Source: Corynebacterium glyciniphilum AJ 3170 (lineage in GTDB: Bacteria > Actinomycetota > Actinomycetes > Mycobacteriales > Mycobacteriaceae). Taken from it: 64,000 nucleotides of DNA. The notes under the pieces are model-generated. The model was not told the DNA's origin and did no database searches. It saw nothing but the letters and a program-made list of their open reading frames with translations. Shown here one piece after another: positions 33,369 to 40,464 of this stretch; position 1 is the stretch's first letter, and each line of letters begins with the position of its first letter. The stretch spans positions 1 to 64,000 of the forward strand of contig NZ_VDYZ01000016.1 of NCBI RefSeq assembly GCF_007673095.1, written 5' to 3'. The translations under genes were made by a program, and so were the position numbers.

Positions 33369-34419
33369 TCTCCTCGACCTGGGCGGCGGTCACCTCGGCG
33401 ACAGTGGCCGGCGAGAAGTTCGCCTGCCGGTCCTTGTCGACCAGCACCGCCCGGACGCCTTCGGGAAAGTTGGGCTGACGACGAAGCAGCCGTCCCAGCG
33501 CGTACTCCGCGTCCAGTGCCTGCCGCAGGGTGCTGTGCGCGGAGTAGTTCAGTAGTACTGTCGCGGCGACCAGTGACAGTGGGTTCGCCGGGGCCAGCAT
33601 CTCGCGGACGCTGTCGGCGAACTCCCCTTCCGACTCAGCGATCCGACCTTCGATCGTGAGCCAGTCCTCCCCCGCGAACGTGGCGGTGATCCAGTCCAGG
33701 TTCTCCGCCAACGTCGACGTCCCGGCGGAATCCCTCCCCCCGGTCCGCGCCAACGCCGCGTCCAGCCCGTCGTTCACCAGCGTCTCCCGGAAAGCGGCGG
33801 TGTCCCCGTCGCGCAGAATATGGGTGGCCAGGCCGCTCCACAGGAGATCACCGGTGCTGATCCGGTAGGCGGTCGTCGCCAGGAACAGTCCGAGCGCGGT
33901 GCGCGACTCCTCGGGAACATGCGGCAGGTGGGTGAATGCGTGGGAGATACCGACGTCAGTGATGAAGCCGATGGCCATCTCCGGCATGGACTGCCACGTC
34001 CTCTCCGTGATCACCCGGAGGTCGGCATGGGCGGAAACGCCCAGCCCACCGCCCATGGCGATACCGTCGACCATGGCGATGGTGGGCTTCGGGAAGGTGG
34101 CGAGGGCATGGTTCATGTCGTACTCGTCACGGAAGAGGTCGTCTCCCGGGGTGAAGTCCCCGGTGAGGTCGGAGTCGCGGACCGCCCGCACGTCACCACC
34201 GGCGCAGTAGGCCTTCTCCCCCGCCGAGCACAGCAGAACCTGCTGCACACCGTCGTCGTCGCGGAAGGTGTCGAGCGCTGTGCCGATCGCACTGATCATC
34301 TCGTGGTTCAGCGCATTGAGTGCTTTCGGACGATCGAGGGTGATGATGCCGGTACCGTGCACATTCTCGACACGGACGGCGGATGTCTGGGAGGTGGAAG
34401 TGGTGTCCATGTCTGCCAT
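33343..34419 (-). CDS. Enoyl-CoA hydratase/isomerase family, 3-hydroxyisobutyryl-CoA hydrolase-like
   Basis: 358 residues, longer than simple enoyl-CoA hydratases and matching the ECH_2 group. Visible are ITLDRPKALNALNHEMI, the oxyanion loop KAYCAGGDVRAV, GGGLGVSAHADLRVITERT, and the catalytic-acid segment MPEMAIGFITDVG. The C-terminal part QALDAEYALGRLLRRQPNFPEGVRA is typical of 3-hydroxyisobutyryl-CoA hydrolases of valine catabolism. Start codon is uncertain between ATG 34419 and ATG 34410, neither with a clear ribosome site. It diverges from an acyl-CoA synthetase gene across a palindromic site. Confidence 0.85.
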   Translation of the reverse strand: MADMDTTSTSQTSAVRVENVHGTGIITLDRPKALNALNHEMISAIGTALDTFRDDDGVQQVLLCSAGEKAYCAGGDVRAVRDSDLTGDFTPGDDLFRDEYDMNHALATFPKPTIAMVDGIAMGGGLGVSAHADLRVITERTWQSMPEMAIGFITDVGISHAFTHLPHVPEESRTALGLFLATTAYRISTGDLLWSGLATHILRDGDTAAFRETLVNDGLDAALARTGGRDSAGTSTLAENLDWITATFAGEDWLTIEGRIAESEGEFADSVREMLAPANPLSLVAATVLLNYSAHSTLRQALDAEYALGRLLRRQPNFPEGVRAVLVDKDRQANFSPATVAEVTAAQVEEIRRTVSES

Positions 34420-34492
34420 GGTGGCACGAAACGACGGACGGCGGCGGAGCGGCACCGCCGATGCCCGGGTGAATCGCGTACAACTGTGAACT

Positions 34493-34504
34493 GAAACACG
34501 TTTC
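34493..34504. promoter_or_regulatory. GAAAC-AC-GTTTC palindrome between acyl-CoA genes
   Basis: A 12-bp inverted repeat lies in the divergent promoter region, just before a TATCGT -10 box (34511-34516) that serves the acyl-CoA synthetase gene. It resembles operators of TetR-type fatty acid or sterol regulators of mycolata. The actual regulator is not encoded nearby. Confidence 0.4.
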
Positions 34505-34571
34505 GTTTGATATCGTGACGGAAAGGATGAATCGTCGAGGCGATCCACACCACCGTCCGGATGGAGAAGAA

Positions 34572-36461
34572 ATGACAACCGCGTCTGCAGGCAGCACCCC
34601 GTCCACCACCGTGCCGATCGACCCCTCGATCCAGTCCGTGGGTCATATGCTCCGGAACCGGATCAAGGAAACACCGGAGCGTCGGGCCTACAGCTTCCCG
34701 GTCGACCACGGAGCCTCGGGGGAAACCTGGGAGGCGGTGACGTGGGCAGAGCTCGGGTCACAGGCGTCCGAGGTGGCCGGCGGCCTGATGTCACTGGGCA
34801 TCGAGGCCGAGGAGCGGGTCGCCATCGCCAGTTCCACCCGCTACGAATGGGCCCTGGCGAACTACGGGATCATGTACGCCTCCGCAGCCACCGTCACGGT
34901 CTACCCCACCACCGTCGCCGATGACGTCGCTTTCATCCTCGACGACTCGGGCTCCCGGTTGGTGTTCGCGGAGGACCGGGACCAGGTGGACAAACTCCTC
35001 GGACTCCGCGATGAGATCCCCGGGGTGCAGACCATCGTGGTGATGAGCGGGGACGTGCCGGATGAGGTCGAGAACAGTGCCCCCGGATGGGTGATCACCC
35101 TGGAGGAACTGCGCCGACGGGGACGCGAACACCTCGACGCCCACCCGTCTGCCGTCGACGACCGTATCGACGCGACCCGGCTCGAACACCTGTCGACGCT
35201 GATCTACACCTCGGGCACCACCGGACGACCCAAGGGAGTGCGTCTCCCCCACCGGGTGTGGGTGTTCGAGGCCCACGCCTCCGAGGTCACCTCGAACTCC
35301 GGCCCGGAGAAGCTCCTGACCATCGACGACAAACAGTTCCTCTGGCTGCCGTTGGCACATGTGATGGGCAAACTGCTCCTCGTCCTGCCCCTCCATGTCG
35401 GGTACGAGACCGCCATCGACGGGCGGATCGACAAGATCATCGGGAACCTCGCCGTCGTCAAACCGACGTTCATGGGCTCGGCCCCCCGCATCTTCGAGAA
35501 GGCCTACAACGGCATCGCCACGATGATGGCCACTGACGGCGGTATCAAGGAGAAGCTCTTCCACTGGGCCAGCCGGGTGGGCGTCCAGGTCTTCGACGCC
35601 GACAACGGTGTCGGTTCAGCCAGTGCCTGGGTCCGTCTGCAGGCGAAGATCGGTGACCGTCTCGTGATGTCGAAGATCCGTGAGCGTTTCGGGGGCAACG
35701 TCAAGTACTTCATCTCCGGCTCGGCCGCGATGAACACCGACATCGCACGGTGGTTCGGCGCTGCCGGCATGCCGATCGTCGAGGGATACGGACTCACCGA
35801 GACCAGTGCAGCAACCTGCCTGACCCGGCCGTACATCTACCGTGCCGGCTACGTCGGCCGTCCGCTGGAAGGTATCGAGGTCCGCATCGCCGAAGATGGC
35901 GAGGTGCTGGTGAAGGGGCCGGGCGTGATGGACGGTTACCACAACAACCCGGAGGCGACCGCCGAGGTCCTGGAACCCGACGGCTGGTTCCACACCGGCG
36001 ACATCGGTGAAATGGACAGCGAAGGCCGGGTCAAGATCACCGACCGCAAGAAGGAGCTGTTCAAGACCTCCAACGGCAAGTACGTCGCCCCTGCCCAGGT
36101 CGAGGCGAAGTTCAAGGGGCTCTGCCCGGTCGCCAGCCAGCTGGTGGTCGTCGGCAACGACCGCCCGTTCGTGTCCGCCCTGGTCACCCTCGACGAAGAT
36201 GCGGTGACCGCGTGGGCGGAACGGCAGGGCGTCTCCGGTGGCTACCGCGAGATCGTCCGTGCCCCCGAGACCAGGGAGATGGTGCAGGGCTACATCGACG
36301 AGCTCAACAGTCACCTCAACCGGTGGGAGCAGGTCAAGAAGTTCACCATCCTGCACCGTGACCTCGGGGTCGACTACCAGGAGATCACGCCGTCACTGAA
36401 GCTCCGCCGCAAGGTGATCCACGAGCACTTCGCGCAGGAGATCGCCTCCCACTACGAGTGA
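34572..36461 (+). CDS. Long-chain acyl-CoA synthetase (AMP-forming, FadD15-like)
   Basis: 629 residues. Adenylation motifs are all present: LIYTSGTTGRPKGVRLPH (P-loop), EGYGLTETSAA, DGWFHTGDIGEMD, and ITDRKKELFKTSNGKYVAP with the C-domain lysine region. The gate-type sequence DDVAFILDDSGSRLVF precedes it. The enzyme activates fatty acids to acyl-CoA through an acyl-adenylate, for degradation or mycolate and phospholipid synthesis. The ATG at 34572 has GGAG five to six bases upstream. Divergent to a 3-hydroxyisobutyryl-CoA hydrolase-like gene; convergent with ppk2 15 bases downstream. Confidence 0.92.
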   Translation: MTTASAGSTPSTTVPIDPSIQSVGHMLRNRIKETPERRAYSFPVDHGASGETWEAVTWAELGSQASEVAGGLMSLGIEAEERVAIASSTRYEWALANYGIMYASAATVTVYPTTVADDVAFILDDSGSRLVFAEDRDQVDKLLGLRDEIPGVQTIVVMSGDVPDEVENSAPGWVITLEELRRRGREHLDAHPSAVDDRIDATRLEHLSTLIYTSGTTGRPKGVRLPHRVWVFEAHASEVTSNSGPEKLLTIDDKQFLWLPLAHVMGKLLLVLPLHVGYETAIDGRIDKIIGNLAVVKPTFMGSAPRIFEKAYNGIATMMATDGGIKEKLFHWASRVGVQVFDADNGVGSASAWVRLQAKIGDRLVMSKIRERFGGNVKYFISGSAAMNTDIARWFGAAGMPIVEGYGLTETSAATCLTRPYIYRAGYVGRPLEGIEVRIAEDGEVLVKGPGVMDGYHNNPEATAEVLEPDGWFHTGDIGEMDSEGRVKITDRKKELFKTSNGKYVAPAQVEAKFKGLCPVASQLVVVGNDRPFVSALVTLDEDAVTAWAERQGVSGGYREIVRAPETREMVQGYIDELNSHLNRWEQVKKFTILHRDLGVDYQEITPSLKLRRKVIHEHFAQEIASHYE

Positions 36462-36476
36462 TCGGCCTGCGGAGTC

Positions 36477-37370
36477 CTACTTCTTCTTCCGCTTCTTTTT
36501 CTTCTGCTGCTTTCCCTGCTCCAGGTCGGAGGCGAGGTCGGGGACGTAGCGGAACTCCGTGCGCGGGGGACGTTCGTAGTCTGACGCCACTTCCGGCCGC
36601 TCCGGGATGCGCGGGGGTGTGTGCTCGACCTTCTCCCACGGCACCGAGGAGAGGATGTGGTTGATCACGTTGATCCGGGAGCGTTTCTTGTCCTCGCTCT
36701 CCACGGTGTACCACGGGGCGGCGGGGGTGTCTGTGTGGGCGAACATCTCGTCCTTCGCCCGCGAGTAGTCCTCCCACCGGGTGATGGACTGCAGGTCCAT
36801 CGGCGACAGCTTCCACTGCCGCAGCGGATCCTCACGGCGCGAGGTGAACCGCGCCACTTGCTCCTCGTCGGAGACCGAGAACCAGTACTTGCGCAGCATG
36901 ATACCGTCCTCGACGAGCAGTCGCTCGAAGACGGGAGCCTGGTGCAGGAACCGGCGGTACTCCGAGGCGGTGCAGAACCCCATGACCCGTTCGACCCCGG
37001 CACGGTTGTACCAGGAGCGGTCGAAGATCACGATCTCTCCGGCGGTGGGCAGCTTCTCGACGTAGCGCTGAAAGTACCACTGCCCCTGTTCGCGGGACGT
37101 CGGCGCCGGCAGTGCCTCCACCCGGCAGAACCGCGGGTTCAGGTACTGGGTGATCCGCTTGATCGCCGACCCCTTGCCGGCGGCGTCGCGCCCCTCCATG
37201 ATGACCACCACGCGGGCGCCGGTCTCCCGGACCCACTGCTGCATGTCCACCAGATCGGCCTGGAGCTTCTTGAGCTCCTTCTCATAGGCTTTCTTGTTCA
37301 GTTTCGGCGGACGGGTTCCCGACGGGTTCTCGGCGGGGGCAGTCGGTCCCGGAGCGTTCTGTGACGTCAT
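36477..37370 (-). CDS. ppk2: Polyphosphate kinase 2 family protein
   Basis: 297 residues. Walker A is MEGRDAAGKGSAIKRIT, Walker B is EIVIFDRSWYNRAGVERVMG, and the lid region is RREDPLRQWKLSPMDLQSI, the standard PPK2 class I arrangement. It transfers phosphate between polyphosphate and nucleoside diphosphates; C. glutamicum has two such enzymes. The last 12 residues are almost all Lys/Arg (QQKKKKRKKK), a basic tail that could bind polyphosphate. Start ATG at 37370. An ABM-domain gene precedes it on the same strand by 18 bases, so they may share a transcript. Confidence 0.93.
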   Translation of the reverse strand: MTSQNAPGPTAPAENPSGTRPPKLNKKAYEKELKKLQADLVDMQQWVRETGARVVVIMEGRDAAGKGSAIKRITQYLNPRFCRVEALPAPTSREQGQWYFQRYVEKLPTAGEIVIFDRSWYNRAGVERVMGFCTASEYRRFLHQAPVFERLLVEDGIMLRKYWFSVSDEEQVARFTSRREDPLRQWKLSPMDLQSITRWEDYSRAKDEMFAHTDTPAAPWYTVESEDKKRSRINVINHILSSVPWEKVEHTPPRIPERPEVASDYERPPRTEFRYVPDLASDLEQGKQQKKKKRKKK

Positions 37371-37388
37371 GGGGACCGAGTTTACCTG

Positions 37389-37712
37389 CTATTCGACGGA
37401 GAACTCCGCCATCCGGTCCCACTCGCTTTTTCCCGGGATGGAGGTGTTTATGATCTGCGGGGTCTCCGAGAGCACCGTCGGGAACAGCTTGCAGGCAGCC
37501 TGGAAATGGTCGCTGTTGACGTGGGCACCGTCCGCGCCGTCCTCGAATGCTTCGACGAGGAAGTACTCGGAGGGGTCGTCGGTGCCACGGAACCAGTCGA
37601 ACCACAGGTTACCGTCCTCGGCACGGGTGGCCTCGGTGAAGTCCGCGACAACCTCGCGGAAGTTCTCGACGTACTCGGGAAGCGGGCGGAACCGCACGTT
37701 GATCAAAATCAT
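37389..37712 (-). CDS. Antibiotic biosynthesis monooxygenase (ABM/YgiN-like) domain protein
   Basis: 107 residues forming one ferredoxin-like ABM domain: ILINVRFRPLPEYVENFREV, then RAEDGNLWFDWFRGTDDPSEY, FEDGADGAHVNSDHFQAA. The conserved histidine of the HVxSxHF motif is present. Such small dimeric proteins oxidise quinones or act as heme or reactive-species enzymes; the substrate cannot be predicted here. It precedes ppk2 by 18 bases in the same orientation. Confidence 0.82.
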   Translation of the reverse strand: MILINVRFRPLPEYVENFREVVADFTEATRAEDGNLWFDWFRGTDDPSEYFLVEAFEDGADGAHVNSDHFQAACKLFPTVLSETPQIINTSIPGKSEWDRMAEFSVE

Positions 37713-38022
37713 GGAAACCAGGGTACGCGAGCTGGCCGGACTGTGTTGGTGCAGGTCAGGCGATATCCTTCACAGCAGGTATGGCGAATATTTCGTCCTC
37801 TGGATGGGTACCGGTGGGTGGTTCACGGTCACGCCCTCCGGAAAGGTTGGTCCGCACCCGCAGTTTCAGGATGCTCCAGTAGGAACACGAAAAGAGGTAA
37901 CGGGGCGGTGTCAGAACATCCACCTCGGAGCTTTTGCCTGATGTATTATCATCTTCATCCCTAAACGCTCAGGGAAGGACTCTCCACCTCCCAGTGCAAA
38001 TCCCCCGACAAGAGAGTCAACC
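37713..38022. other. 310-base intergenic region before the HsdR-N gene
   Basis: No convincing gene or RNA was seen. A good TATTAT -10 box at 37944-37949 and an AAGAGAG ribosome site serve the gene at 38023. Base composition near 37930-37980 is visibly more AT-rich than the neighbours, fitting an accessory boundary. Confidence 0.5.
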
Positions 38023-39111
38023 ATGAGCATCGACCAGGCGATCAGCGCACTCGCAACCAAAGTCCACGAACTTAAACCCATCATCGAGACCGAGGAAGCC
38101 ACCAAGACAGCGTTCATCATCCCCTTCATCAGCAACGTCCTCGGTTATGACGTCACGGACCCCCGTGAGGTCATCCCCGAGTACACCGCAGACATCGGGA
38201 AGAAGAAGGGTGAGAAAGTCGACTTCGCCATCAAGTCCGGTGACGACTTCCGGTTCCTCATCGAGTGCAAGAAGATCGGGGAACCCCTCGACCTCAATCA
38301 CGCTACCCAGCTCGTCCGGTATTTCAACGTCACGGACACCGAGTTCGCGATTCTCACGAACGGCGAGGTCTACCAGTTCTATGCTCAGCTCGACGCCGTC
38401 AACCGTATGGACGAGAAACCGTTCATGACCCTCGACCTCTCGTCCGTTGACGCCCGAATCTTCCCGCACCTCGAGATGTGCACGAAAACCCGGTTCGACT
38501 CCGAGACGATCGCCGCCAGCGCAGAAGAGCTGAAATACGTCTCTGAACTGAGGAAGGGCATCGCAGCGGAGCTCAAGGAGCCATCCACGGAATGGGTCAA
38601 GCTGCTGGCCGCCCGAGTCACCTCCCGCCGAATGACCGCGGCAAACCTGGATCTGTTCACCCGTCTCGCTGCGACTGCTGCCAGCCAGTACCTGCGGGAC
38701 GAAACGAACCGTCGTCTCCGCTCCGCCCAGGACCTTGAGGATCCCACCACAGCCGTCGCAACCGGCGCCGATAGCGTCGAAGAGAAGGCCCCCGACGTGC
38801 CGGTCTCAGAAGACGGCGTGGTGACCACCGAAGAAGAACGGCAGGCCCACAGCATCATCCGCGCAATCTGCTGTTCCGACGTACCCGCCACCGACATCAC
38901 CATGCGAGACGCCAAGACCTACTGTGCGATCTTGTTTCAGGACAACAACCGCAAACCGATCGCACGCCTCCTGTTCGACCGCAAAATCCCCCGAATCGTC
39001 CTGTTCGATGAGAACAAGAACGAAACTCCGCATGACCTGGACTCCATCGAAGGTATCTACAGTCACGCCGACCACCTGCGCTCTCGCGTCAGGTCGCTAG
39101 TAGCCGGATAA
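38023..39111 (+). CDS. Orphan type I restriction enzyme HsdR N-terminal-like nuclease protein
   Basis: 362 residues. The N-terminal half is an HsdR-N-type PD-(D/E)XK nuclease: EEATKTAFIIPFISNVLGYD, IPEYTADIG, then KVDFAIKSGDDFRFLIECKK with the catalytic Asp and Glu-x-Lys. Standalone proteins of this kind are annotated as predicted restriction or phage-defence nucleases. The C-terminal domain (about 265-362) resembles the effector-associated ILFQDNNRKPIARLLFDRK region of such proteins. There are no HsdM, HsdS or helicase domains beside it. ATG at 38023 with AAGAGAG upstream. Its higher AT content around the promoter, and the repeat island that follows, suggest transfer. Confidence 0.8.
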   Translation: MSIDQAISALATKVHELKPIIETEEATKTAFIIPFISNVLGYDVTDPREVIPEYTADIGKKKGEKVDFAIKSGDDFRFLIECKKIGEPLDLNHATQLVRYFNVTDTEFAILTNGEVYQFYAQLDAVNRMDEKPFMTLDLSSVDARIFPHLEMCTKTRFDSETIAASAEELKYVSELRKGIAAELKEPSTEWVKLLAARVTSRRMTAANLDLFTRLAATAASQYLRDETNRRLRSAQDLEDPTTAVATGADSVEEKAPDVPVSEDGVVTTEEERQAHSIIRAICCSDVPATDITMRDAKTYCAILFQDNNRKPIARLLFDRKIPRIVLFDENKNETPHDLDSIEGIYSHADHLRSRVRSLVAG

Positions 39112-39138
39112 ATTCGGCGGTCGCCGTACAGCAAGAGC

Positions 39139-39163
39139 CCCCATCGTCACGCCGGCGATGGGG
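39139..39163 (+). terminator. Hairpin after the HsdR-N gene
   Basis: CCCCATCG (39139-39146) pairs with CGATGGGG (39156-39163), 27 bases after the stop codon. No T-run follows, so termination efficiency is uncertain. Confidence 0.4.
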
Positions 39164-39400
39164 ACTCGGTGCCGAAGACCGCACTGAACGGGCCAGCACT
39201 GTTCCTGACGTGAGAGTCGGCTGACACCAGGAACGTTCCACAGAGCGCTCCCATGGGACTGGAGGCGCTTCACCGATACTACCGAAAATCGTTCTCACGT
39301 GACCGCTGTTCATCACCGTCGGTGCGCAACCAGCCCCCTCCACACCGGACTCCCCAGGCACCCCGCCGTTGGCAGGCACACACGTTGTTGCTGAATGCAG

Positions 39401-39428
39401 AAAGCCCCCGGCACCGAGGTGCGGGGGC
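39401..39428 (-). terminator. Terminator T1 of tiny peptide gene A
   Basis: On the minus strand a GC-rich stem (GCCCCCGCACC with GGTGC-CGGGGGC, one bulge) is followed by TTTCT. It starts about 30 bases after the stop of gene A. Its core is nearly identical to T2 (39955-39980) and T3 (40218-40241). Confidence 0.8.
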
Positions 39429-39458
39429 CGACTATGTCGCTTACGCGACAAGCATCAA

Positions 39459-39548
39459 CTAGTTGTTGATGGAGCCAACGACGTCCTGGAAGACGGAGAC
39501 GATGGCGTCGGTGACGGTGGTGATGATGCTCTGAATGGTGTTGATCAT
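39459..39548 (-). CDS. Tiny amphipathic peptide gene A (29 residues)
   Basis: An ATG at 39548 with AAGGG nine bases upstream opens a 29-codon frame rich in Ile, Val and Thr, with no Cys, Trp, Tyr or basic residue and no signal peptide. It begins MINTIQSIITTVTDAI and ends VVGSINN. It aligns without gaps to the peptide at 39998-40093 through I-x-T-I-Q-x-I-I-x-T-V-x-x-A-I and a later VV-x-S. Hydrophobic residues recur every three to four positions, so an amphipathic helix is likely. A strong terminator follows. Known analogues by size are corynebacterial PorA/PorH porins, PSM-like peptides and type I toxins, but no family match can be claimed. Confidence 0.65.
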   Translation of the reverse strand: MINTIQSIITTVTDAIVSVFQDVVGSINN

Positions 39549-39654
39549 GATGATCTTCCCTTCGGTAGAAGTTTGGTTTCGCGCCCCAGTGTTCTGAGTC
39601 GCACGATGGACCATACCGGTGGGGGGATAAGAAACGTTACACAGGGATATTACC

Positions 39655-39671
39655 TACCCCCATATGGGTTA
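39655..39671. promoter_or_regulatory. Palindrome upstream of peptide gene A
   Basis: TACCCCCATATGGGTTA, an imperfect inverted repeat of the TACCC...GGGTA type, centred about 115 bases before the gene A start. The peptide B gene has the perfect form (40195-40208) at nearly the same distance. A TAACGT -10 box lies between it and gene A. Confidence 0.45.
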
Positions 39672-39715
39672 GCGCAGCTTATATCGGCAGGTCAGGGAGG
39701 GTAAACACGAATAGA

Positions 39716-39823
39716 CGCACATCCGCTCCGCCGTTGCGGATCGTGATGTGCGCCTACCGAGAAAGGCGATACATGATCGAGTTGTATCGTTGCGCGGGGG
39801 CCATCCATGTCCCCTGCAACTAG
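39716..39823 (+). repeat. Repeat element E, copy 1 (hairpin plus ATACATGATCGA segment)
   Basis: A hairpin (CGCACATC at 39716 with GATGTGCG at 39745-39752) is followed after 20 bases by AAAGGCGATACATGATCGA and a GGGGCCATCCA-containing stem-loop. Copy 2 at 40302-40405 has the same order and spacing. On the plus strand ATG 39773 opens a 16-codon frame (begins MIELY) with an AAAGG site, so a leader peptide or antisense RNA is possible. Confidence 0.5.
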
Positions 39824-39860
39824 AACATTATCCCCCTGGAAATCTCCGCCCGAATCACCA

Positions 39861-39874
39861 CACCCCCGGGGGTA
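39861..39874. promoter_or_regulatory. Second GC palindrome of the island
   Basis: CACCCCCGGGGGTA differs by one base from the perfect TACCCCCGGGGGTA at 40195. A minus-strand TAATGT box (39825-39830) follows, as in the peptide B promoter, but leads into element E copy 1 instead of a peptide gene. Confidence 0.4.
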
Positions 39875-39954
39875 CGATCCGCCGAACCTCGGAGCGGCGC
39901 AGCCCTACCGTCGCCGGCCAGAGGGTCAGGCCACCGTTCCCCCATCGCCAGCAG

Positions 39955-39980
39955 AAAACCCCCGCACCGAAGTGCGGGGG
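39955..39980 (-). terminator. Terminator T2 of tiny peptide gene B
   Basis: CCCCCGCAC and GTGCGGGGG form a perfect nine-base stem with a TTCG-type loop, followed on the minus strand by TTTT. It begins 18 bases after the stop of gene B and is nearly identical to T1 and T3. Confidence 0.85.
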
Positions 39981-39997
39981 CGATGAGCTCCGGAAAA

Positions 39998-40093
39998 CTA
40001 CCGGGCGCCCTGCAGAGAGCTGACGACGTTGACGGCGATGACGGCGATGGCGCCGAAGACGGTGTCGATGATGTCCTGAATGGTCTCGATCAT
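39998..40093 (-). CDS. Tiny amphipathic peptide gene B (31 residues)
   Basis: An ATG at 40093 preceded by AAGGAGA at ideal distance opens a 31-codon frame ending in Arg-stop at 39998. It starts MIETIQDIIDTVFGAIAVIA and ends with a more polar SSLQGAR. Asp/Glu residues lie on one helical face and Ile/Val/Phe on the other. It shares the I-x-T-I-Q-x-I-I-x-T-V core with gene A, which makes a chance frame unlikely. A TAATGT -10 box at 40151-40156, a GC palindrome upstream and terminator T2 downstream give a complete monocistronic unit. Function unknown: porin-like, toxin-like or signalling peptide are possible. Confidence 0.7.
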   Translation of the reverse strand: MIETIQDIIDTVFGAIAVIAVNVVSSLQGAR

Positions 40094-40194
40094 GGGGAAT
40101 CTCCTTGAAAGGCGAGTTGGGGTGCGACGGGTGTTCCAGTCACGAGACGTACATTACAACGGCAGAAGCGGTTAGTTAAGGCAATGAACGTATT

Positions 40195-40208
40195 TACCCC
40201 CGGGGGTA
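40195..40208. promoter_or_regulatory. Perfect 14-bp palindrome upstream of peptide gene B
   Basis: TACCCCCGGGGGTA, centred about 108 bases before the gene B start. The TACCC-N4-GGGTA form recalls operators of CsoR/RicR-type metal-responsive repressors, but no such regulator is in the window. Confidence 0.5.
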
Positions 40209-40217
40209 GTCGCACAG

Positions 40218-40241
40218 AAAGCCCCGCACCGAGGTGCGGGG
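40218..40241 (-). terminator. Terminator T3, near copy of T1 and T2
   Basis: CCCCGCACC and GGTGCGGGG pair perfectly with a TC loop and are followed on the minus strand by TTTCT. The bases before it also align to those between gene A and T1. Confidence 0.8.
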
Positions 40242-40274
40242 GCCGACATCGCCGCTCATGCCAGCGAGCATCAT

Positions 40275-40295
40275 TTACTCGTTGACGGAGGAAAA
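40275..40295 (-). pseudogene. 3' remnant of a third tiny peptide gene
   Basis: The minus-strand codons ending SSVNE-stop align with the GSINN-stop end of gene A, and the following bases up to T3 align with those between gene A and T1. The rest of the gene is missing; the hairpin at 40302-40336 lies where it should continue. This looks like a third unit truncated at its 5' end. Confidence 0.45.
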
Positions 40296-40301
40296 GCAAA
40301 A

Positions 40302-40336
40302 CACCCTACGGTCCACCGTATGAGAACCGTAGGGTG
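40302..40336 (-). terminator. Terminator of the alpha/beta-hydrolase gene
   Basis: CACCCTACGGT (40302-40312) pairs with ACCGTAGGGTG (40326-40336), an 11-base stem. On the minus strand it is followed by TTTTGCTTTT. It lies about 130 bases after the stop of the gene at 40465-42288. Confidence 0.75.
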
Positions 40337-40405
40337 CGTCAACCAGAGGTGATACATGATCGATGTGTACCTGGTACCGGGGCCATCCACTCCCTGCAGT
40401 GTCCA
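40302..40405 (+). repeat. Repeat element E, copy 2
   Basis: The same arrangement as copy 1: hairpin (40302-40336), 19 bases, an AGAGGTG site, ATACATGATCGA with ATG at 40356, then CGGGGCCATCCA and TCCCTGCA. The frame here begins MIDVY and does not stop early. The hairpin arms differ in sequence from copy 1 but not in position, suggesting a conserved RNA structure. Confidence 0.45.
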
Positions 40406-40464
40406 CGCTAGGCCCTCCACATATTCTGGACCACCCCGCTCACGGCGCAGGCCACGCCCACGCG

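Noticed and set aside
39395-40241. The three repeated GC-rich hairpins as a CRISPR array
   Set aside because: Only three copies with irregular spacing of about 250-550 bases; each sits directly behind a peptide gene and is followed by a T-run, so they are terminators.
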